Made by a program: the position numbers and the translations under genes. DNA of 64,000 nt, from NCBI RefSeq assembly GCF_002162375.1, contig NZ_CP021425.1, positions 2,815,001 to 2,879,000 on the forward strand, in the 5' to 3' direction. Positions 42,069-51,601 of this stretch are shown one piece after another; the first letter of the stretch is position 1; every line of letters starts with the position of its first letter. Source of the stretch: Oleiphilus messinensis. Its GTDB lineage: Bacteria > Pseudomonadota > Gammaproteobacteria > Pseudomonadales > Oleiphilaceae. A model generated the notes under the pieces. It ran no database searches, was not told the origin of the DNA, and worked only from the letters and a program-made list of their open reading frames with translations.

Positions 42069-43229
42069 CTAAACCAGTCCTCGGGCGTGCAGCATTTTGA
42101 TCACTGAATTGAAAATTTCGATCCAGTAAGGTGAAAATTGAGAGCCGGACAGGCTGTTTATTTCGAGCACTGCACGAATGAAAGGTCTTTTAACGCGCGA
42201 TGTATGGGCGCGTTCATGGGTGATGGCATCGTACGCATCGATGATGGCGAGGACTTTTGCGCCATGGCATATGTGTTCATCAGACAAGCCTTCGGGGTAT
42301 CCCATACCGTCAAAATGCTCGTGATGTTGCAGGACCATTTCTGCTGCTTCCGCCCATCTATTCATGTTTTTCAGTAGCTGGTGACTGGAAATGGCATGGT
42401 TTTGAACGATTTTCCGTTCATCGGCGTTGTAGACGGTGCTCTTGTGTAGAATATCCAAAGGCAGGAAAGCCATCGATATGTCGTGCATGATGACTGCAGT
42501 GGTTAATTGTGTAGAATTGATGGGGTTTCCAGCTTTATGGTTCATGCTCAAGGCGATCAACAGGAGCCTGAAACTCCGGCCGGACCAATACGTTGAGCGC
42601 GCTTCCAAAGGTTTCATCAGGCTGAAGAAGAATGCAATATCGTCATCGATGGTTACCTGGTGGGCCAGAAGTAACTTCTCTATTTTCCCCAGGCTGGTAT
42701 CCAGGTGAACCAATTCCGGGTGTGTGTCTTCCTGATTTGTAGATGGATCGCTCAAGGCGAGCGTGCTGGGATCGAGTTCCAGAATTATCGAGTGCAGGCG
42801 TGCTTCCCTTGATTTATCGTCACAAGTCGCCACGCTGGCAATCAACTGGCTCAGATGATCCAGGGACGACTCGGTGGTGCCTGAATCGTCCCCGCCAGAA
42901 AGCTCGGCAATCAGTTCTTTAGTGCGATCCAGTGAAAGTAATACAACATCGCTGATTTCCCGGGTAAAACCAAACTCTTCGTTGCGCACGGCGGATAGAA
43001 TGTCTTCAACACTTTGTAGTAGTGGCACGAGAATTTGAAAGCCGATAAAGGTCAGATTGCCTTTTATCGTATGAACAGACCTGAAAAGTTTATGCAGAAG
43101 TTCCTCGTCGGCAGGATGCTTTTCCAGCTCAACAAGTGTGTTCTCGGAAAATTCGTGGGCCTCCTCGAACTCAACCATAAAGTCATCCAAAAGGTTGGGG
43201 TCGTAATTGGGAGGGGCAGGGAGGGCCAT
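42069..43229 (-). CDS. Hpt domain - HD-GYP domain signalling protein
   Basis: The 386-residue protein joins an N-terminal histidine phosphotransfer domain (LFRSVHTIKGNLTFIG near residues 46-61, phospho-acceptor His52) to a C-terminal HD-GYP-type domain (VIMHDIS near 248, HHEHFDGMGYP near 303, IIDAYDA). HD-GYP proteins usually degrade cyclic di-GMP. Here the HD motif reads HDIS rather than HDIGK, so activity may differ. There is no receiver domain. The protein could receive phosphate from a CheA- or hybrid-type kinase and couple it to c-di-GMP turnover; this is inference. It appears to be monocistronic. Confidence 0.83.
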   Translation of the reverse strand: MALPAPPNYDPNLLDDFMVEFEEAHEFSENTLVELEKHPADEELLHKLFRSVHTIKGNLTFIGFQILVPLLQSVEDILSAVRNEEFGFTREISDVVLLSLDRTKELIAELSGGDDSGTTESSLDHLSQLIASVATCDDKSREARLHSIILELDPSTLALSDPSTNQEDTHPELVHLDTSLGKIEKLLLAHQVTIDDDIAFFFSLMKPLEARSTYWSGRSFRLLLIALSMNHKAGNPINSTQLTTAVIMHDISMAFLPLDILHKSTVYNADERKIVQNHAISSHQLLKNMNRWAEAAEMVLQHHEHFDGMGYPEGLSDEHICHGAKVLAIIDAYDAITHERAHTSRVKRPFIRAVLEINSLSGSQFSPYWIEIFNSVIKMLHARGLV

Positions 43230-43392
43230 GATTTAGATACCGCTCTGATCAATATGTGTACATCTAAGCCTAGCAGAATCAAAACTGATTTCGAGTGTGA
43301 TTTGATTGGAGGTTAACGTTGTGGCAATTGTTGTTCTATTGCTTGATGGATGTCGGGCTTGGTAAGTCCGGGTTTAAAGTGCAGAAGAAAAA

Positions 43393-43421
43393 CTGATTTT
43401 CACTAAAAATATGTTTATAAT
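43393..43421 (+). promoter_or_regulatory. Putative promoter for fmdB-aspS
   Basis: A perfect -10 box TATAAT stands 94 bases ahead of the fmdB start. The -35 region (CTGATT at 17 bases spacing) is weak. The G+C-rich sequence GTCGCGC follows the -10. Confidence 0.5.
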
Positions 43422-43514
43422 GTCGCGCTTTTTAAGGCGGTTTTAAGTTGTGCCAGATGAACGGGCGCTGCCTTTGGCTCTATTGATAAGATTTTTCAGG
43501 TGAGGTTGGTCCAT

Positions 43515-43769
43515 ATGCCGATTTATGAGTATGTGTGCAAAAGTTGTGACTTTCAAAAAGATGTATTGCAAAAGCTAAGTGATGCGCCCTTGACTGATTG
43601 TCCTCAGTGTTCCGAGCCTGCGTTTACGAAGAAAATCTCAGCAGCGGGCTTCAGATTGAAGGGTGGTGGTTGGTACGAAACTGATTTTAAAACCGGTAAA
43701 AAGAAAAATCTTGCCGGTGAAAATAAAGCGGACTCCTCCACCAAAAAGACAGAGTCCACGGGCAGCTGA
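43515..43769 (+). CDS. FmdB-family zinc-ribbon protein
   Basis: The 84-residue protein begins MPIYEYVCKSC and has the two CxxC knuckles CKSC and CPQC of the FmdB/CxxC_CXXC_SSSS family, followed by the conserved GFRLKGGGWYETDFK. The lysine/serine-rich tail is disordered. Function is not established. Its position directly upstream of aspS is conserved in many gammaproteobacteria. An earlier in-frame start would add five residues without family support. Confidence 0.9.
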   Translation: MPIYEYVCKSCDFQKDVLQKLSDAPLTDCPQCSEPAFTKKISAAGFRLKGGGWYETDFKTGKKKNLAGENKADSSTKKTESTGS

Positions 43770-43869
43770 GACGCTCTGGGAATTCGCTCAAGCGCGTAGC
43801 AGGTCGAACTGTAATTAAACGCGCTGTAAAAAAGTTCAATACATTACAAAACAAAGTACAGGATATATC

Positions 43870-45648
43870 ATGCGCAGCCATTATTGCGGTGGATTAAACG
43901 AAGCACACATAGATCAGGAAGTAACCCTTTGTGGTTGGGTACATAAACGTCGGGATCACGGCGGTGTTATTTTTTTGGATTTGCGGGATCGCGACGGTAT
44001 CGCCCAGGTTGTGGTTGACCCGGATACTCCGGAGGCGTTCAAATTAGCTGATTCTGCCCGTAGTGAATATGTTATTCAGCTGAAAGGGCGCGTAAGACGT
44101 CGTCCATCCGGCACTGAAAATTCAGATATGTCCACCGGTATGGTGGAAGTGCTGGGTAAAGAGTTGGTGATTTTGAATAAAGCGGAGACACCACCTTTCC
44201 CGCTGGATGATTATGTTGATGTAGGTGAAGATGTTCGTCTTCGCTATCGTTTTATGGATTTGCGTCGCCCTGAAATGCTCAACAAGCTGCGTTTTCGTTC
44301 CAAGGTGACCAGTTATATCCGCAATTTTCTTGATGGTCAGGGCTTTCTGGACGTTGAGACACCTATTTTGACCCGGGCGACGCCGGAAGGCGCGCGGGAT
44401 TATCTGGTGCCCAGTCGTACCCATCAGGGAAGTTTTTTCGCGTTGCCGCAGTCACCTCAGCTGTTCAAGCAGCTTTTGATGGTTTCCGGTTTTGACCGTT
44501 ATTATCAAATAGCCAAGTGTTTCCGTGATGAAGATCTTCGTGCTGACAGGCAGCCAGAATTCACCCAGGTTGATATCGAAAGCTCATTCATTGATGAAAA
44601 TACCTTAATGGGTATTATGGAGCAGATGGTTCGAGAAATGTTCCATGATTTGCTGGATGTTGAATTGCCCACTTTCCCGCGCATGCCCTATGCCGAAGCC
44701 ATGTCCCGATACGGTAGTGACAAGCCTGATTTGCGGATACCGTTGGAGTTGGTGGATGTTGCGGATCTGGTTAAAGACGTTGACTTCAAGGTGTTCTCCG
44801 GTCCGGCGAATGACGCAAAAGGGCGTGTTGCCGCATTGTTGGTGCCTGGTGCCGCTGAAAAATTGAGTCGTAAGCAGATTGATGAATACACCAAGTATGT
44901 AGGCATCTACGGTGCCCGTGGTCTGGCGTGGATCAAAGTGAATAGCCTGGAACAAGGTGCAGAAGGTCTGCAATCGCCGATCGTCAAGTTCCTGGGTGAA
45001 GATGTTGCCATGTCAATTATGGCACGTCTCGGTGCTAAGGATGGTGATATTGTGTTCTTCGGTGCGGATAAAACCCGAGTTGTTTGTGAGGCACTGGGTG
45101 CGCTGCGTATCAAAGTCGGGCATGATCTCGAGATGCTGGAGAAAACATGGGCACCGCTTTGGGTGGTTGATTTCCCGATGTTTGAAGATGATGACAAGGG
45201 CGGTCTTACTGCGATTCACCACCCATTCACCGCTCCTTCTTGTTCGCCGGAAGAGTTGGAAGCCAACCCTGAAGCCGCATTATCTCGTGCTTATGATATG
45301 GTCCTGAACGGTACCGAATTGGGTGGTGGTTCGATCCGTATCCATGATCCGGTTATGCAGAAAACTGTATTCCGTATTCTTGGAATTGATGATGAGGAAG
45401 CTCAGAACAAATTCGGCTTCCTTCTGGATGCATTAAAATTCGGTTGTCCTCCTCACGGCGGGCTTGCATTTGGCCTGGATCGTCTGATCATGCTGTTGAC
45501 TGGAGCGTCATCGATCCGTGAAGTTATTGCCTTCCCGAAAACCCAGAGTGCAACCTGTATGTTGACTCAGGCTCCGGGTGAAGTTGATGACAAGCAGTTG
45601 AAAGAGCTTAGCATTCGCGTTCGTAAACAGGATAGCGACGCATCCTGA
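43870..45648 (+). CDS. aspS: Aspartyl-tRNA synthetase
   Basis: The 592-residue class II enzyme has an N-terminal OB-fold anticodon-binding domain ([23 protein letters not shown]), motif 2 ([18 protein letters not shown]), an inserted GAD domain, and motif 3 ([13 protein letters not shown]) near the end. The length is that of bacterial AspRS. It lies 100 bases behind fmdB and is followed by a strong terminator. Confidence 0.98.
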   Translation: MRSHYCGGLNEAHIDQEVTLCGWVHKRRDHGGVIFLDLRDRDGIAQVVVDPDTPEAFKLADSARSEYVIQLKGRVRRRPSGTENSDMSTGMVEVLGKELVILNKAETPPFPLDDYVDVGEDVRLRYRFMDLRRPEMLNKLRFRSKVTSYIRNFLDGQGFLDVETPILTRATPEGARDYLVPSRTHQGSFFALPQSPQLFKQLLMVSGFDRYYQIAKCFRDEDLRADRQPEFTQVDIESSFIDENTLMGIMEQMVREMFHDLLDVELPTFPRMPYAEAMSRYGSDKPDLRIPLELVDVADLVKDVDFKVFSGPANDAKGRVAALLVPGAAEKLSRKQIDEYTKYVGIYGARGLAWIKVNSLEQGAEGLQSPIVKFLGEDVAMSIMARLGAKDGDIVFFGADKTRVVCEALGALRIKVGHDLEMLEKTWAPLWVVDFPMFEDDDKGGLTAIHHPFTAPSCSPEELEANPEAALSRAYDMVLNGTELGGGSIRIHDPVMQKTVFRILGIDDEEAQNKFGFLLDALKFGCPPHGGLAFGLDRLIMLLTGASSIREVIAFPKTQSATCMLTQAPGEVDDKQLKELSIRVRKQDSDAS

Positions 45649-45662
45649 ATTGCTGATGCCTG

Positions 45663-45694
45663 AACAAAAGGGAGCTTATGCTCCCTTTTGTTTT
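45663..45694 (+). terminator. aspS rho-independent terminator
   Basis: AACAAAAGGGAGC and GCTCCCTTTTGTT pair around a TTAT loop with a T-rich tail. This is a textbook intrinsic terminator 12 bases behind the aspS stop. Confidence 0.92.
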
Positions 45695-45786
45695 AGGGTC
45701 TGCTTTTTTGCAGTTCACCACACAAAGTATCCATGGTAAGTTAATACTCAAACATAAAGACTCATATCAGTAGGCTGGAGATTACA

Positions 45787-46536
45787 ATGGCCGGACATAG
45801 TAAATGGGCGAATATCAAGCACCGGAAAGCCGCTCAGGACGCCAAGCGCGGTAAGGTTTTTACAAAAGTAATCCGGGAAATTGTTGTTGCCGCGAGAGCG
45901 GGCGGTGGGGTTATTGAAGATAATCCTCGTTTAAGGGCGGCAGTTGATAAGGCTTTGGGCGCAAATATGAAGCGCGACACCATAGACAAGGCCATCGCAC
46001 GAGGTGCTGGCGGAAACGATGGTGATAACTACGATGAGCTGACTTATGAAGGTTATGGCCCCGGTGGAGTGGCTATTCTCGTGGAGGCAATGACTGACAA
46101 TCGAAACCGGACTGTTGCTGAAGTGAGGCATGCATTCAGCAAGGCTGGCGGAAATCTTGGTACAGACGGTTCTGTCGCTTACTTGTTTGAGAAAAAGGGG
46201 GTACTTCAGTTTGCCCCGGGTACTGATGAAGAGACAGTAATGGAAGCTGCACTTGAGGCGGGTGCGGAAGACGTGTTGACCAGCGATGATGGTTCAATTG
46301 AGGTGATCACCCTGCCGGAAGCCTTTGGTGCTGTTAAAGATGGGTTGCAAGCGGCCAACTTGACGCCAGAATCCAGTGAGGTGACGATGGTGCCATCCAA
46401 CGAGGTGGCGTTGGATGTGGATATGGCAGAAAAAGTATTGCGATTGGTAGATGCCCTTGAAGATCTGGATGATGTCCAAAACGTTTATTCTAATTCAAGT
46501 ATTTCGCCAGAAGTGCTTGAGGCTTTGAACGCTTGA
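45787..46536 (+). CDS. yebC: YebC/PmpR-family protein
   Basis: The 249-residue protein begins with the family signature [20 protein letters not shown] and contains [11 protein letters not shown]. YebC proteins have been described as DNA-binding regulators, and more recently as ribosome-associated factors aiding translation of proline stretches. It leads the ruvCAB cluster, and its stop codon overlaps the TTG start of ruvC, implying coupled translation. Confidence 0.96.
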   Translation: MAGHSKWANIKHRKAAQDAKRGKVFTKVIREIVVAARAGGGVIEDNPRLRAAVDKALGANMKRDTIDKAIARGAGGNDGDNYDELTYEGYGPGGVAILVEAMTDNRNRTVAEVRHAFSKAGGNLGTDGSVAYLFEKKGVLQFAPGTDEETVMEAALEAGAEDVLTSDDGSIEVITLPEAFGAVKDGLQAANLTPESSEVTMVPSNEVALDVDMAEKVLRLVDALEDLDDVQNVYSNSSISPEVLEALNA

Positions 46537-47072
46537 GTCATCCCATTGGATCGCAAATTATCCTGGGCATAGACCCAGGCTCGAGGATCACCGGTTATGG
46601 GGTGATCCAATTCTTCAGCGGGAAGCCCAGGTACCTCGCAAGCGGCTGTATTCGTTTGGGTGACCGGTCTTTGCCGGATCGCCTCAAAATCCTTTATGAC
46701 GGCCTCACTGAAATCATTTCTTGGTACAAGCCTTCTGAAATGGCCATTGAACAGGTTTTCGTCGCCAAGAATCCGGATTCTGCACTTAAGTTGGGGCAGG
46801 CCAGGGGCGTGGCGATTGTAGCGGCTGCCAATCATGAACTCGAGGTGTTCGAGTATGCTGCCCGCAATATAAAACAGTCTGTCGTGGGGAAGGGGAGTGC
46901 GGAGAAATCACAGGTTCAACATATGGTTATGGCCATTTTAGGTCTGGAGCAAAAACCTCAGGTGGATGCCGCAGACGGTCTGGCTGTTGCGCTTTGCCAT
47001 GCGAATACGACATCAAATCTCATTAAAATATCCGGTGGTGCTCGTGTAAGGCGAGGCAGGATAGTGACGTAG
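46533..47072 (+). CDS. ruvC: Holliday junction resolvase RuvC
   Basis: The 179-residue endonuclease has the catalytic acidic residues in [13 protein letters not shown] (first Asp), MAIEQVF (Glu) and [13 protein letters not shown] (two Asp). It cuts Holliday junctions symmetrically with RuvAB. The start is a TTG overlapping the yebC stop; it places LGIDPG at the usual distance from the N-terminus. Confidence 0.97.
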   Translation: MSHPIGSQIILGIDPGSRITGYGVIQFFSGKPRYLASGCIRLGDRSLPDRLKILYDGLTEIISWYKPSEMAIEQVFVAKNPDSALKLGQARGVAIVAAANHELEVFEYAARNIKQSVVGKGSAEKSQVQHMVMAILGLEQKPQVDAADGLAVALCHANTTSNLIKISGGARVRRGRIVT

Positions 47073-47084
47073 TAAGGCTTCGAC

Positions 47085-47705
47085 ATGATAGGTAGAATTC
47101 AGGGAGAGCTCCTGGGGAAGTATGGCAATACGGTGCTAATTGATGTGCGCGGTATTGGCTATGAGGTTGATGCACCGCTAAGTGTATTGTGCGAGCTGCC
47201 AGGTAAAGGGGGGGGCGTTACGCTCTATACCCATTTTGTGGTGCGTGAAGATGCGCAGCAACTTTACGGCTTTATGTCACTGCAGGATCGTGACTTTTTT
47301 CGATTGTTAATAAAGGTTAATGGCGTTGGGCCTAAAATGGCGGTTACTATAATGTCAGGCATGTCAGTTTTAGAGCTCGCTGATTGCTTTATGCGTGAGG
47401 ATGTCACTCAGCTTGTTAAATTACCTGGTGTTGGAAAAAAAACGGCAGAGCGTCTGGTTATCGAGATGAAAGACAAGCTAAAGCAGCTTTCGTTGTCAGG
47501 CAGTATTGGCGAGCAGGATTTGTTGAGTGCAGAGCAGCAACCTCTGAACGATTATAAAGCCCGACAAAGCGAGGCGGAAGCAGCATTGCTGGCGTTGGGT
47601 TATAAACCGGCTGAAGCGAAGAAAGCGATAGCAGCTGTGGCAAGTGAGGGGCTCTCAGTCGAGCAAATTATCCGAGATGCGTTGAAAGGCATGGTAAAAG
47701 GGTGA
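47085..47705 (+). CDS. ruvA: Holliday junction DNA helicase subunit RuvA
   Basis: The 206-residue protein opens with MIGRIQGEL and an OB fold, followed by two helix-hairpin-helix motifs (INGVGPKMA-like VNGVGPKMA and LPGVGKKTAERL) and the flexible C-terminal domain III that contacts RuvB. It holds the four-way junction in a square-planar form. It starts 12 bases behind ruvC. Confidence 0.97.
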   Translation: MIGRIQGELLGKYGNTVLIDVRGIGYEVDAPLSVLCELPGKGGGVTLYTHFVVREDAQQLYGFMSLQDRDFFRLLIKVNGVGPKMAVTIMSGMSVLELADCFMREDVTQLVKLPGVGKKTAERLVIEMKDKLKQLSLSGSIGEQDLLSAEQQPLNDYKARQSEAEAALLALGYKPAEAKKAIAAVASEGLSVEQIIRDALKGMVKG

Positions 47706-47852
47706 CGATGTCGCTATGATTGTTCCATCGCTGCCACCCGTAATCAGTGAGTGGTCAGGGGCGGGACTTCGCATTGGCAGCTTGGCCCGGTTATCTGTAC
47801 TCCTCCTGAGAACCTAACCTTAAACTTCAATGATTTCAGAAATGATCTGTCC

Positions 47853-48872
47853 ATGATAGAAGCTGACAGAATAGTATCTTCACAAGTTACTCTCCCAGAC
47901 GAAAAATTCGATCGTGCGGTCCGCCCGGAACGGTTAGCGGATTATGTTGGTCAGCCCTCGGTATGCCAGCAAATGGAAATTTTTATCGAGGCAGCTCGAC
48001 GGCGCTCAGAAGCGCTGGATCATACTTTGATCTTTGGTCCGCCAGGATTGGGCAAAACAACCTTGGCGAACATTATCGCGAACGAAATGGGTTCATCCAT
48101 TAAAACAACATCAGGACCTGTTCTGGAAAGGGCGGGAGATCTGGCTGCGTTGCTGACAAACCTGGATGAAGGCGATGTTTTGTTCATTGATGAAATTCAT
48201 CGTTTGAATGCGGCAATCGAAGAAGTGTTGTATCCGGCGATGGAAGATTTCCAGCTCGATATTATGATCGGCGAGGGGCCTGCAGCCCGATCGATCAAGC
48301 TCGACTTACCGCCCTTTACGCTCGTGGGCGCTACAACGCGTGCGGGGCTGTTAACGTCCCCTCTGAGAGACCGCTTTGGCATCGTGCAACGACTGGAGTT
48401 CTACAGTACCCGGGATTTAACTCATATCGTGGCACGTTCAGCCGGGTTGATGGGCGTTTCAATCGAACCCTCCGGTGCTGAAGAGATTGCAAAAAGATCC
48501 AGAGGTACACCCCGAATCGCCAACAGGCTGTTACGAAGAGTTCGTGACTATGCGGAAGTGAAGGGCGATGGCAACGTTAATCAGGATAGTGCCAATGCGG
48601 CACTAAACATGCTTAAAGTGGATCACCGGGGATTTGATCATCTTGATCGCAGGTTGTTAAGCAGCATTATCGAGCGCTTCGATGGTGGCCCTGTGGGCAT
48701 CGAAAGCCTTGCGGCCGCGATTAGTGAGGAGAAAGGAACAATCGAAGACGTATTGGAGCCTTTCTTAATCCAGCAGGGCTACATTATCAGAACACCCCGT
48801 GGACGGATGGTTACGGACTTGGCTTATCAGCATTTCGGCATAAAAGGGGCATCGGATGGCACGCTGCCCTGA
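47853..48872 (+). CDS. ruvB: Holliday junction branch migration ATPase RuvB
   Basis: This AAA+ motor (340 residues) has Walker [12 protein letters not shown], Walker B FIDEIHRL, sensor 1 GATTRAG and the arginine finger region [13 protein letters not shown], with a C-terminal winged helix ending in [13 protein letters not shown]. The ATG beginning [10 protein letters not shown] matches the normal family start. An upstream extension of 34 residues is open but unlikely. Confidence 0.97.
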   Translation: MIEADRIVSSQVTLPDEKFDRAVRPERLADYVGQPSVCQQMEIFIEAARRRSEALDHTLIFGPPGLGKTTLANIIANEMGSSIKTTSGPVLERAGDLAALLTNLDEGDVLFIDEIHRLNAAIEEVLYPAMEDFQLDIMIGEGPAARSIKLDLPPFTLVGATTRAGLLTSPLRDRFGIVQRLEFYSTRDLTHIVARSAGLMGVSIEPSGAEEIAKRSRGTPRIANRLLRRVRDYAEVKGDGNVNQDSANAALNMLKVDHRGFDHLDRRLLSSIIERFDGGPVGIESLAAAISEEKGTIEDVLEPFLIQQGYIIRTPRGRMVTDLAYQHFGIKGASDGTLP

Positions 48873-48902
48873 TCAACTTGAGCTGTGAGGAGCCCCTTTA
48901 GA

Positions 48903-49337
48903 ATGAGTCCGTTTTCGTTGCCGATACGTGTCTACATAGAAGATACCGATGCGGGTGGAATCGTTTTTTATGCCAATTACCTGAAGTTTATGGAGCGCGC
49001 CCGGACTGAATTTGTGCGTAATCAGGGCGTGGCCCTGCGCCGAGAATTGGAAGGTGGTGTCAACTTTGTTGTGGCAAACGTCAATGTTAACTATTTACGG
49101 TCTGCTTTTCTGGATGATCTTCTCTTGGTGACGGCGGAAGTAAAGCAGCTGGCGCGAACCTATATGGTGTTTGGGCAAACCGTGCTGCGCTCTAACACGG
49201 AGCTGAGTCTGGATGGAGTTGATCCAAGCCATTGTGAGCTGCTGGTAAAGGGTGAAATAAAGGTAGCATGCGTTGATCAGGATACAGGTAAGCCAAGGCG
49301 GCTGCCAAAAATCCTGGAGCGCTGTTTAGTTTCTTAG
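48903..49337 (+). CDS. ybgC: YbgC-type acyl-CoA thioesterase of the Tol-Pal cluster
   Basis: This hot-dog fold thioesterase has IEDTDAGGIVFYANYLKFMERAR, with the catalytic Asp in the N-terminal motif. The ATG was chosen because a GAGGAG site lies 10 bases upstream; a GTG overlapping that site would start six codons earlier. ybgC conventionally heads the tol operon and tolQ follows after about 90 bases. It is thought to act on acyl-CoA or acyl-ACP at the inner face of the membrane. Confidence 0.95.
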   Translation: MSPFSLPIRVYIEDTDAGGIVFYANYLKFMERARTEFVRNQGVALRRELEGGVNFVVANVNVNYLRSAFLDDLLLVTAEVKQLARTYMVFGQTVLRSNTELSLDGVDPSHCELLVKGEIKVACVDQDTGKPRRLPKILERCLVS

Positions 49338-49426
49338 CGCGACGGGTCGGCATTTGAATTGCCGTTAAAGGTAAACGTGGTGGTAAATAAAATTTAAATC
49401 GTTCATTAAGTAAGGAGAAATGCCGG

Positions 49427-50113
49427 GTGGAACACCAAATGTCCATATGGAGCTTAATCTCGGGCGCCAGCTTTATTGTGCAATTTGTGATGTTGCTGTT
49501 GTTTGCGGCTTCGGTCGTTTCGTGGTGGATTATATTTCAGCGCGCGAGTGTGTTCTCTGTAGCCCGTAAAAATATGCTCTCCTTTGAAGAAAAGTTCTGG
49601 TCAGGGATGGATTTGACCCAGTTGTTTCGTGATGTTTCTGCCAATCCCACAGCAAATAGCGGGCTTGAGGTGATTTTTCGAGCCGGTTTCAAGGAGTTTA
49701 ATCGATTACGTCAGCAGTCCGGTGTTGATGCAGAAGTGATTCTGGAAGGCACCCAGCGCGCCATGCGCGTGGCCTTGTCACGGGAGTCCGATAAGCTCGA
49801 TCAGCACCTGCCATTCCTGGCAACTGTTGGGTCAACCAGTCCTTATATCGGTCTGTTTGGAACGGTTTGGGGGATCATGAATTCGTTCCGGGGTCTCGCT
49901 CAGGAGCATCAAGCTACGCTCGCAACAGTGGCTCCTGGTATTTCCGAGGCGTTAGTGGCAACCGCTATGGGACTGTTTGCAGCAATACCCGCGGTAATCG
50001 CATACAACCGCTATTCCACCAAGGCAGACAGTCTGCTCAAATCTTATGAAACATTCGCGGAAGAGTTTTCCAGTATATTGCACCGTAAAGTGCACGCATC
50101 CAAAGCGTCGTAA
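49427..50113 (+). CDS. tolQ: TolQ, proton-channel subunit of Tol-Pal
   Basis: The 228-residue MotA/ExbB-family protein has three membrane helices: an N-terminal one (SFIVQFVMLLLFAASVVSWW) and two after the cytoplasmic loop, including the conserved PYIGLFGTVWGIM and EALVATAMGLFAAIPAVIAYN. With TolR it converts proton flow into TolA motion. The start is GTG, with an AAGGAG site 9 bases ahead; an internal ATG four codons later is less well placed. Confidence 0.97.
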   Translation: MEHQMSIWSLISGASFIVQFVMLLLFAASVVSWWIIFQRASVFSVARKNMLSFEEKFWSGMDLTQLFRDVSANPTANSGLEVIFRAGFKEFNRLRQQSGVDAEVILEGTQRAMRVALSRESDKLDQHLPFLATVGSTSPYIGLFGTVWGIMNSFRGLAQEHQATLATVAPGISEALVATAMGLFAAIPAVIAYNRYSTKADSLLKSYETFAEEFSSILHRKVHASKAS

Positions 50114-50149
50114 ACGACCTAACCGGACTCATGTTTCAGGTGTAATTCA

Positions 50150-50578
50150 ATGAAAATGAATACCAAACGTCACCGTCCAATGTCAGACATTAATGTTGTT
50201 CCTTACATTGATGTTATGTTGGTGCTGTTGATTATTTTTATGGTTACGGCACCGATGTTAATGCAAGGGGTGCAGGTTGATCTGCCAAAAGTGGAGTCAG
50301 ACCCTTTTCCTGTTGACAAGAATAAAGAACCGTTGATTGTCAGCATCGATGCCAATGGAGCTTATTATCTTGAATTGGGCGATCAAGAGCGCTCCAAGAC
50401 CCCGCTGGATTTGAGCCAGGTGTCCGATGCGGTTCAGAAAGTATTGGCGCAGAATCCGGGAATCGGAGTATTGGTTCGGGGGGATACCCATGTTGAATAC
50501 GGCGCTATTGTTCGTCTGATGGGGGTTGTCCAGGATGCTGGCGCGCCCGGGGTCGGGCTGATCACAGAAAATCCCTGA
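50150..50578 (+). CDS. tolR: TolR, proton-channel subunit of Tol-Pal
   Basis: The 142-residue protein has a short cytoplasmic start, one membrane helix with the proton-carrying Asp in VVPYIDVMLVLLIIFMVTAP, and a periplasmic ExbD-like domain. It works with TolQ and is followed at once by tolA. Confidence 0.97.
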   Translation: MKMNTKRHRPMSDINVVPYIDVMLVLLIIFMVTAPMLMQGVQVDLPKVESDPFPVDKNKEPLIVSIDANGAYYLELGDQERSKTPLDLSQVSDAVQKVLAQNPGIGVLVRGDTHVEYGAIVRLMGVVQDAGAPGVGLITENP

Positions 50579-50596
50579 AAAATGCAAAGGAATAGT

Positions 50597-51574
50597 GTGT
50601 CGCAAGCAAGCGAGAATATCAGTTATTTAAAATCGTTCCTGTTCTCGGCTGGTCTCCATCTGGTGCTAATCGTGGCGATTACATTGGGGTGGAAAATTAG
50701 TCTCGAACCCGATGAGATTGCCGCTCCAAAGCATATCAAGGCCGTGATCTTCGATGCTTCGATGCTGGAGGCGATGCGTAAACAAGTGCCACCGCCAGCT
50801 GAAGTAACCCTCCCCGTCAAGCCCGAAGAAAAGCGACCCGAGCCAAAAAAGCCTGAGGAAGATAAGCAAAAACTCCTCGAGCAGCAGAAAGCGCAAGAAA
50901 GGCAGAAGCAGGAAGCCGAACGCCAAAAAGCTCAGGAGAAAGCGCGCCAGGAGACTTTGCGAAAAGAGCAGGAAGCCATTCGGCTAAAGAAAGAAAAGGA
51001 TGAAAAAGTACGCCAGGAAAAGTTAAAGAAAGAGCGCGAAGAAAAGGCGCGCCGTGAACAGGCACAGAAAGAAAAAGCCCGCCAGGAAAAAGAGCGTCAG
51101 GAGAAACTGGAGCGCGAGAGAGAAAAACAAGCGCTTGAAAAACGTCAGGAGCGTGAGCGTATGCTGGCGGAGCAGGCGCGCAAGGCTCGGGAAGACAGTC
51201 TAAAGCAAGCTGCGGAAGAGGCTGAAAAAGCCCGCAAAGCAGAGGAAGTTAGTCGAGCAATGGAGGCTCAGCGAATTGCAGAGGCGAGTTTGTTGGATCG
51301 TTATATGAGTCTGATTCAATCCCGAATCAGGCAGAAATGGTTCAAGCCAGCGAGTGCGGAACCCGGAATGCAGGTTTATTTGTCGATACGTCTATTACCG
51401 ACAGGGGAGCTGGTTTCTGCTGAAGTGACACGTAGCAGTGGTAACCAGGCGTTTGATAATAGTGCGCTTAGTGCTGCTAACGCGATTCGAAACTATCCCG
51501 TGCCTGATGACTCTCGAGTATTTGAAAAGCATTTTCGAAAGTTCACGCTGATTTTTAATCCAAAGGAGCTATAG
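50597..51574 (+). CDS. tolA: TolA, periplasm-spanning subunit of Tol-Pal
   Basis: The protein of about 325 residues has one N-terminal membrane helix (FLFSAGLHLVLIVAITLGW), a very long Lys/Glu/Ala/Gln-rich coiled coil (about residues 75-230) and a C-terminal TolA domain (LDRYMSLIQSRIRQKWFKP; SAEVTRSSGNQAFDNSAL). It links the inner-membrane motor to Pal. The GTG at 50597 has an AAAGGA site directly upstream; an ATG 15 bases earlier lacks one, so I prefer the GTG. Confidence 0.95.
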   Translation: MSQASENISYLKSFLFSAGLHLVLIVAITLGWKISLEPDEIAAPKHIKAVIFDASMLEAMRKQVPPPAEVTLPVKPEEKRPEPKKPEEDKQKLLEQQKAQERQKQEAERQKAQEKARQETLRKEQEAIRLKKEKDEKVRQEKLKKEREEKARREQAQKEKARQEKERQEKLEREREKQALEKRQERERMLAEQARKAREDSLKQAAEEAEKARKAEEVSRAMEAQRIAEASLLDRYMSLIQSRIRQKWFKPASAEPGMQVYLSIRLLPTGELVSAEVTRSSGNQAFDNSALSAANAIRNYPVPDDSRVFEKHFRKFTLIFNPKEL

Positions 51575-51597
51575 ATTAAGAGGAGCTATAGATTAAG
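51564..51597 (+). repeat. Exact 17-bp tandem duplication across the tolA stop
   Basis: AGGAGCTATAGATTAAG occurs twice in direct succession with no difference. The first copy contains the last codons and stop (TAG) of tolA. The second lies between the stop and tolB and adds an AGGAG motif 16 bases ahead of the tolB ATG. Confidence 0.95.
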
Positions 51598-51601
51598 CGT
51601 T

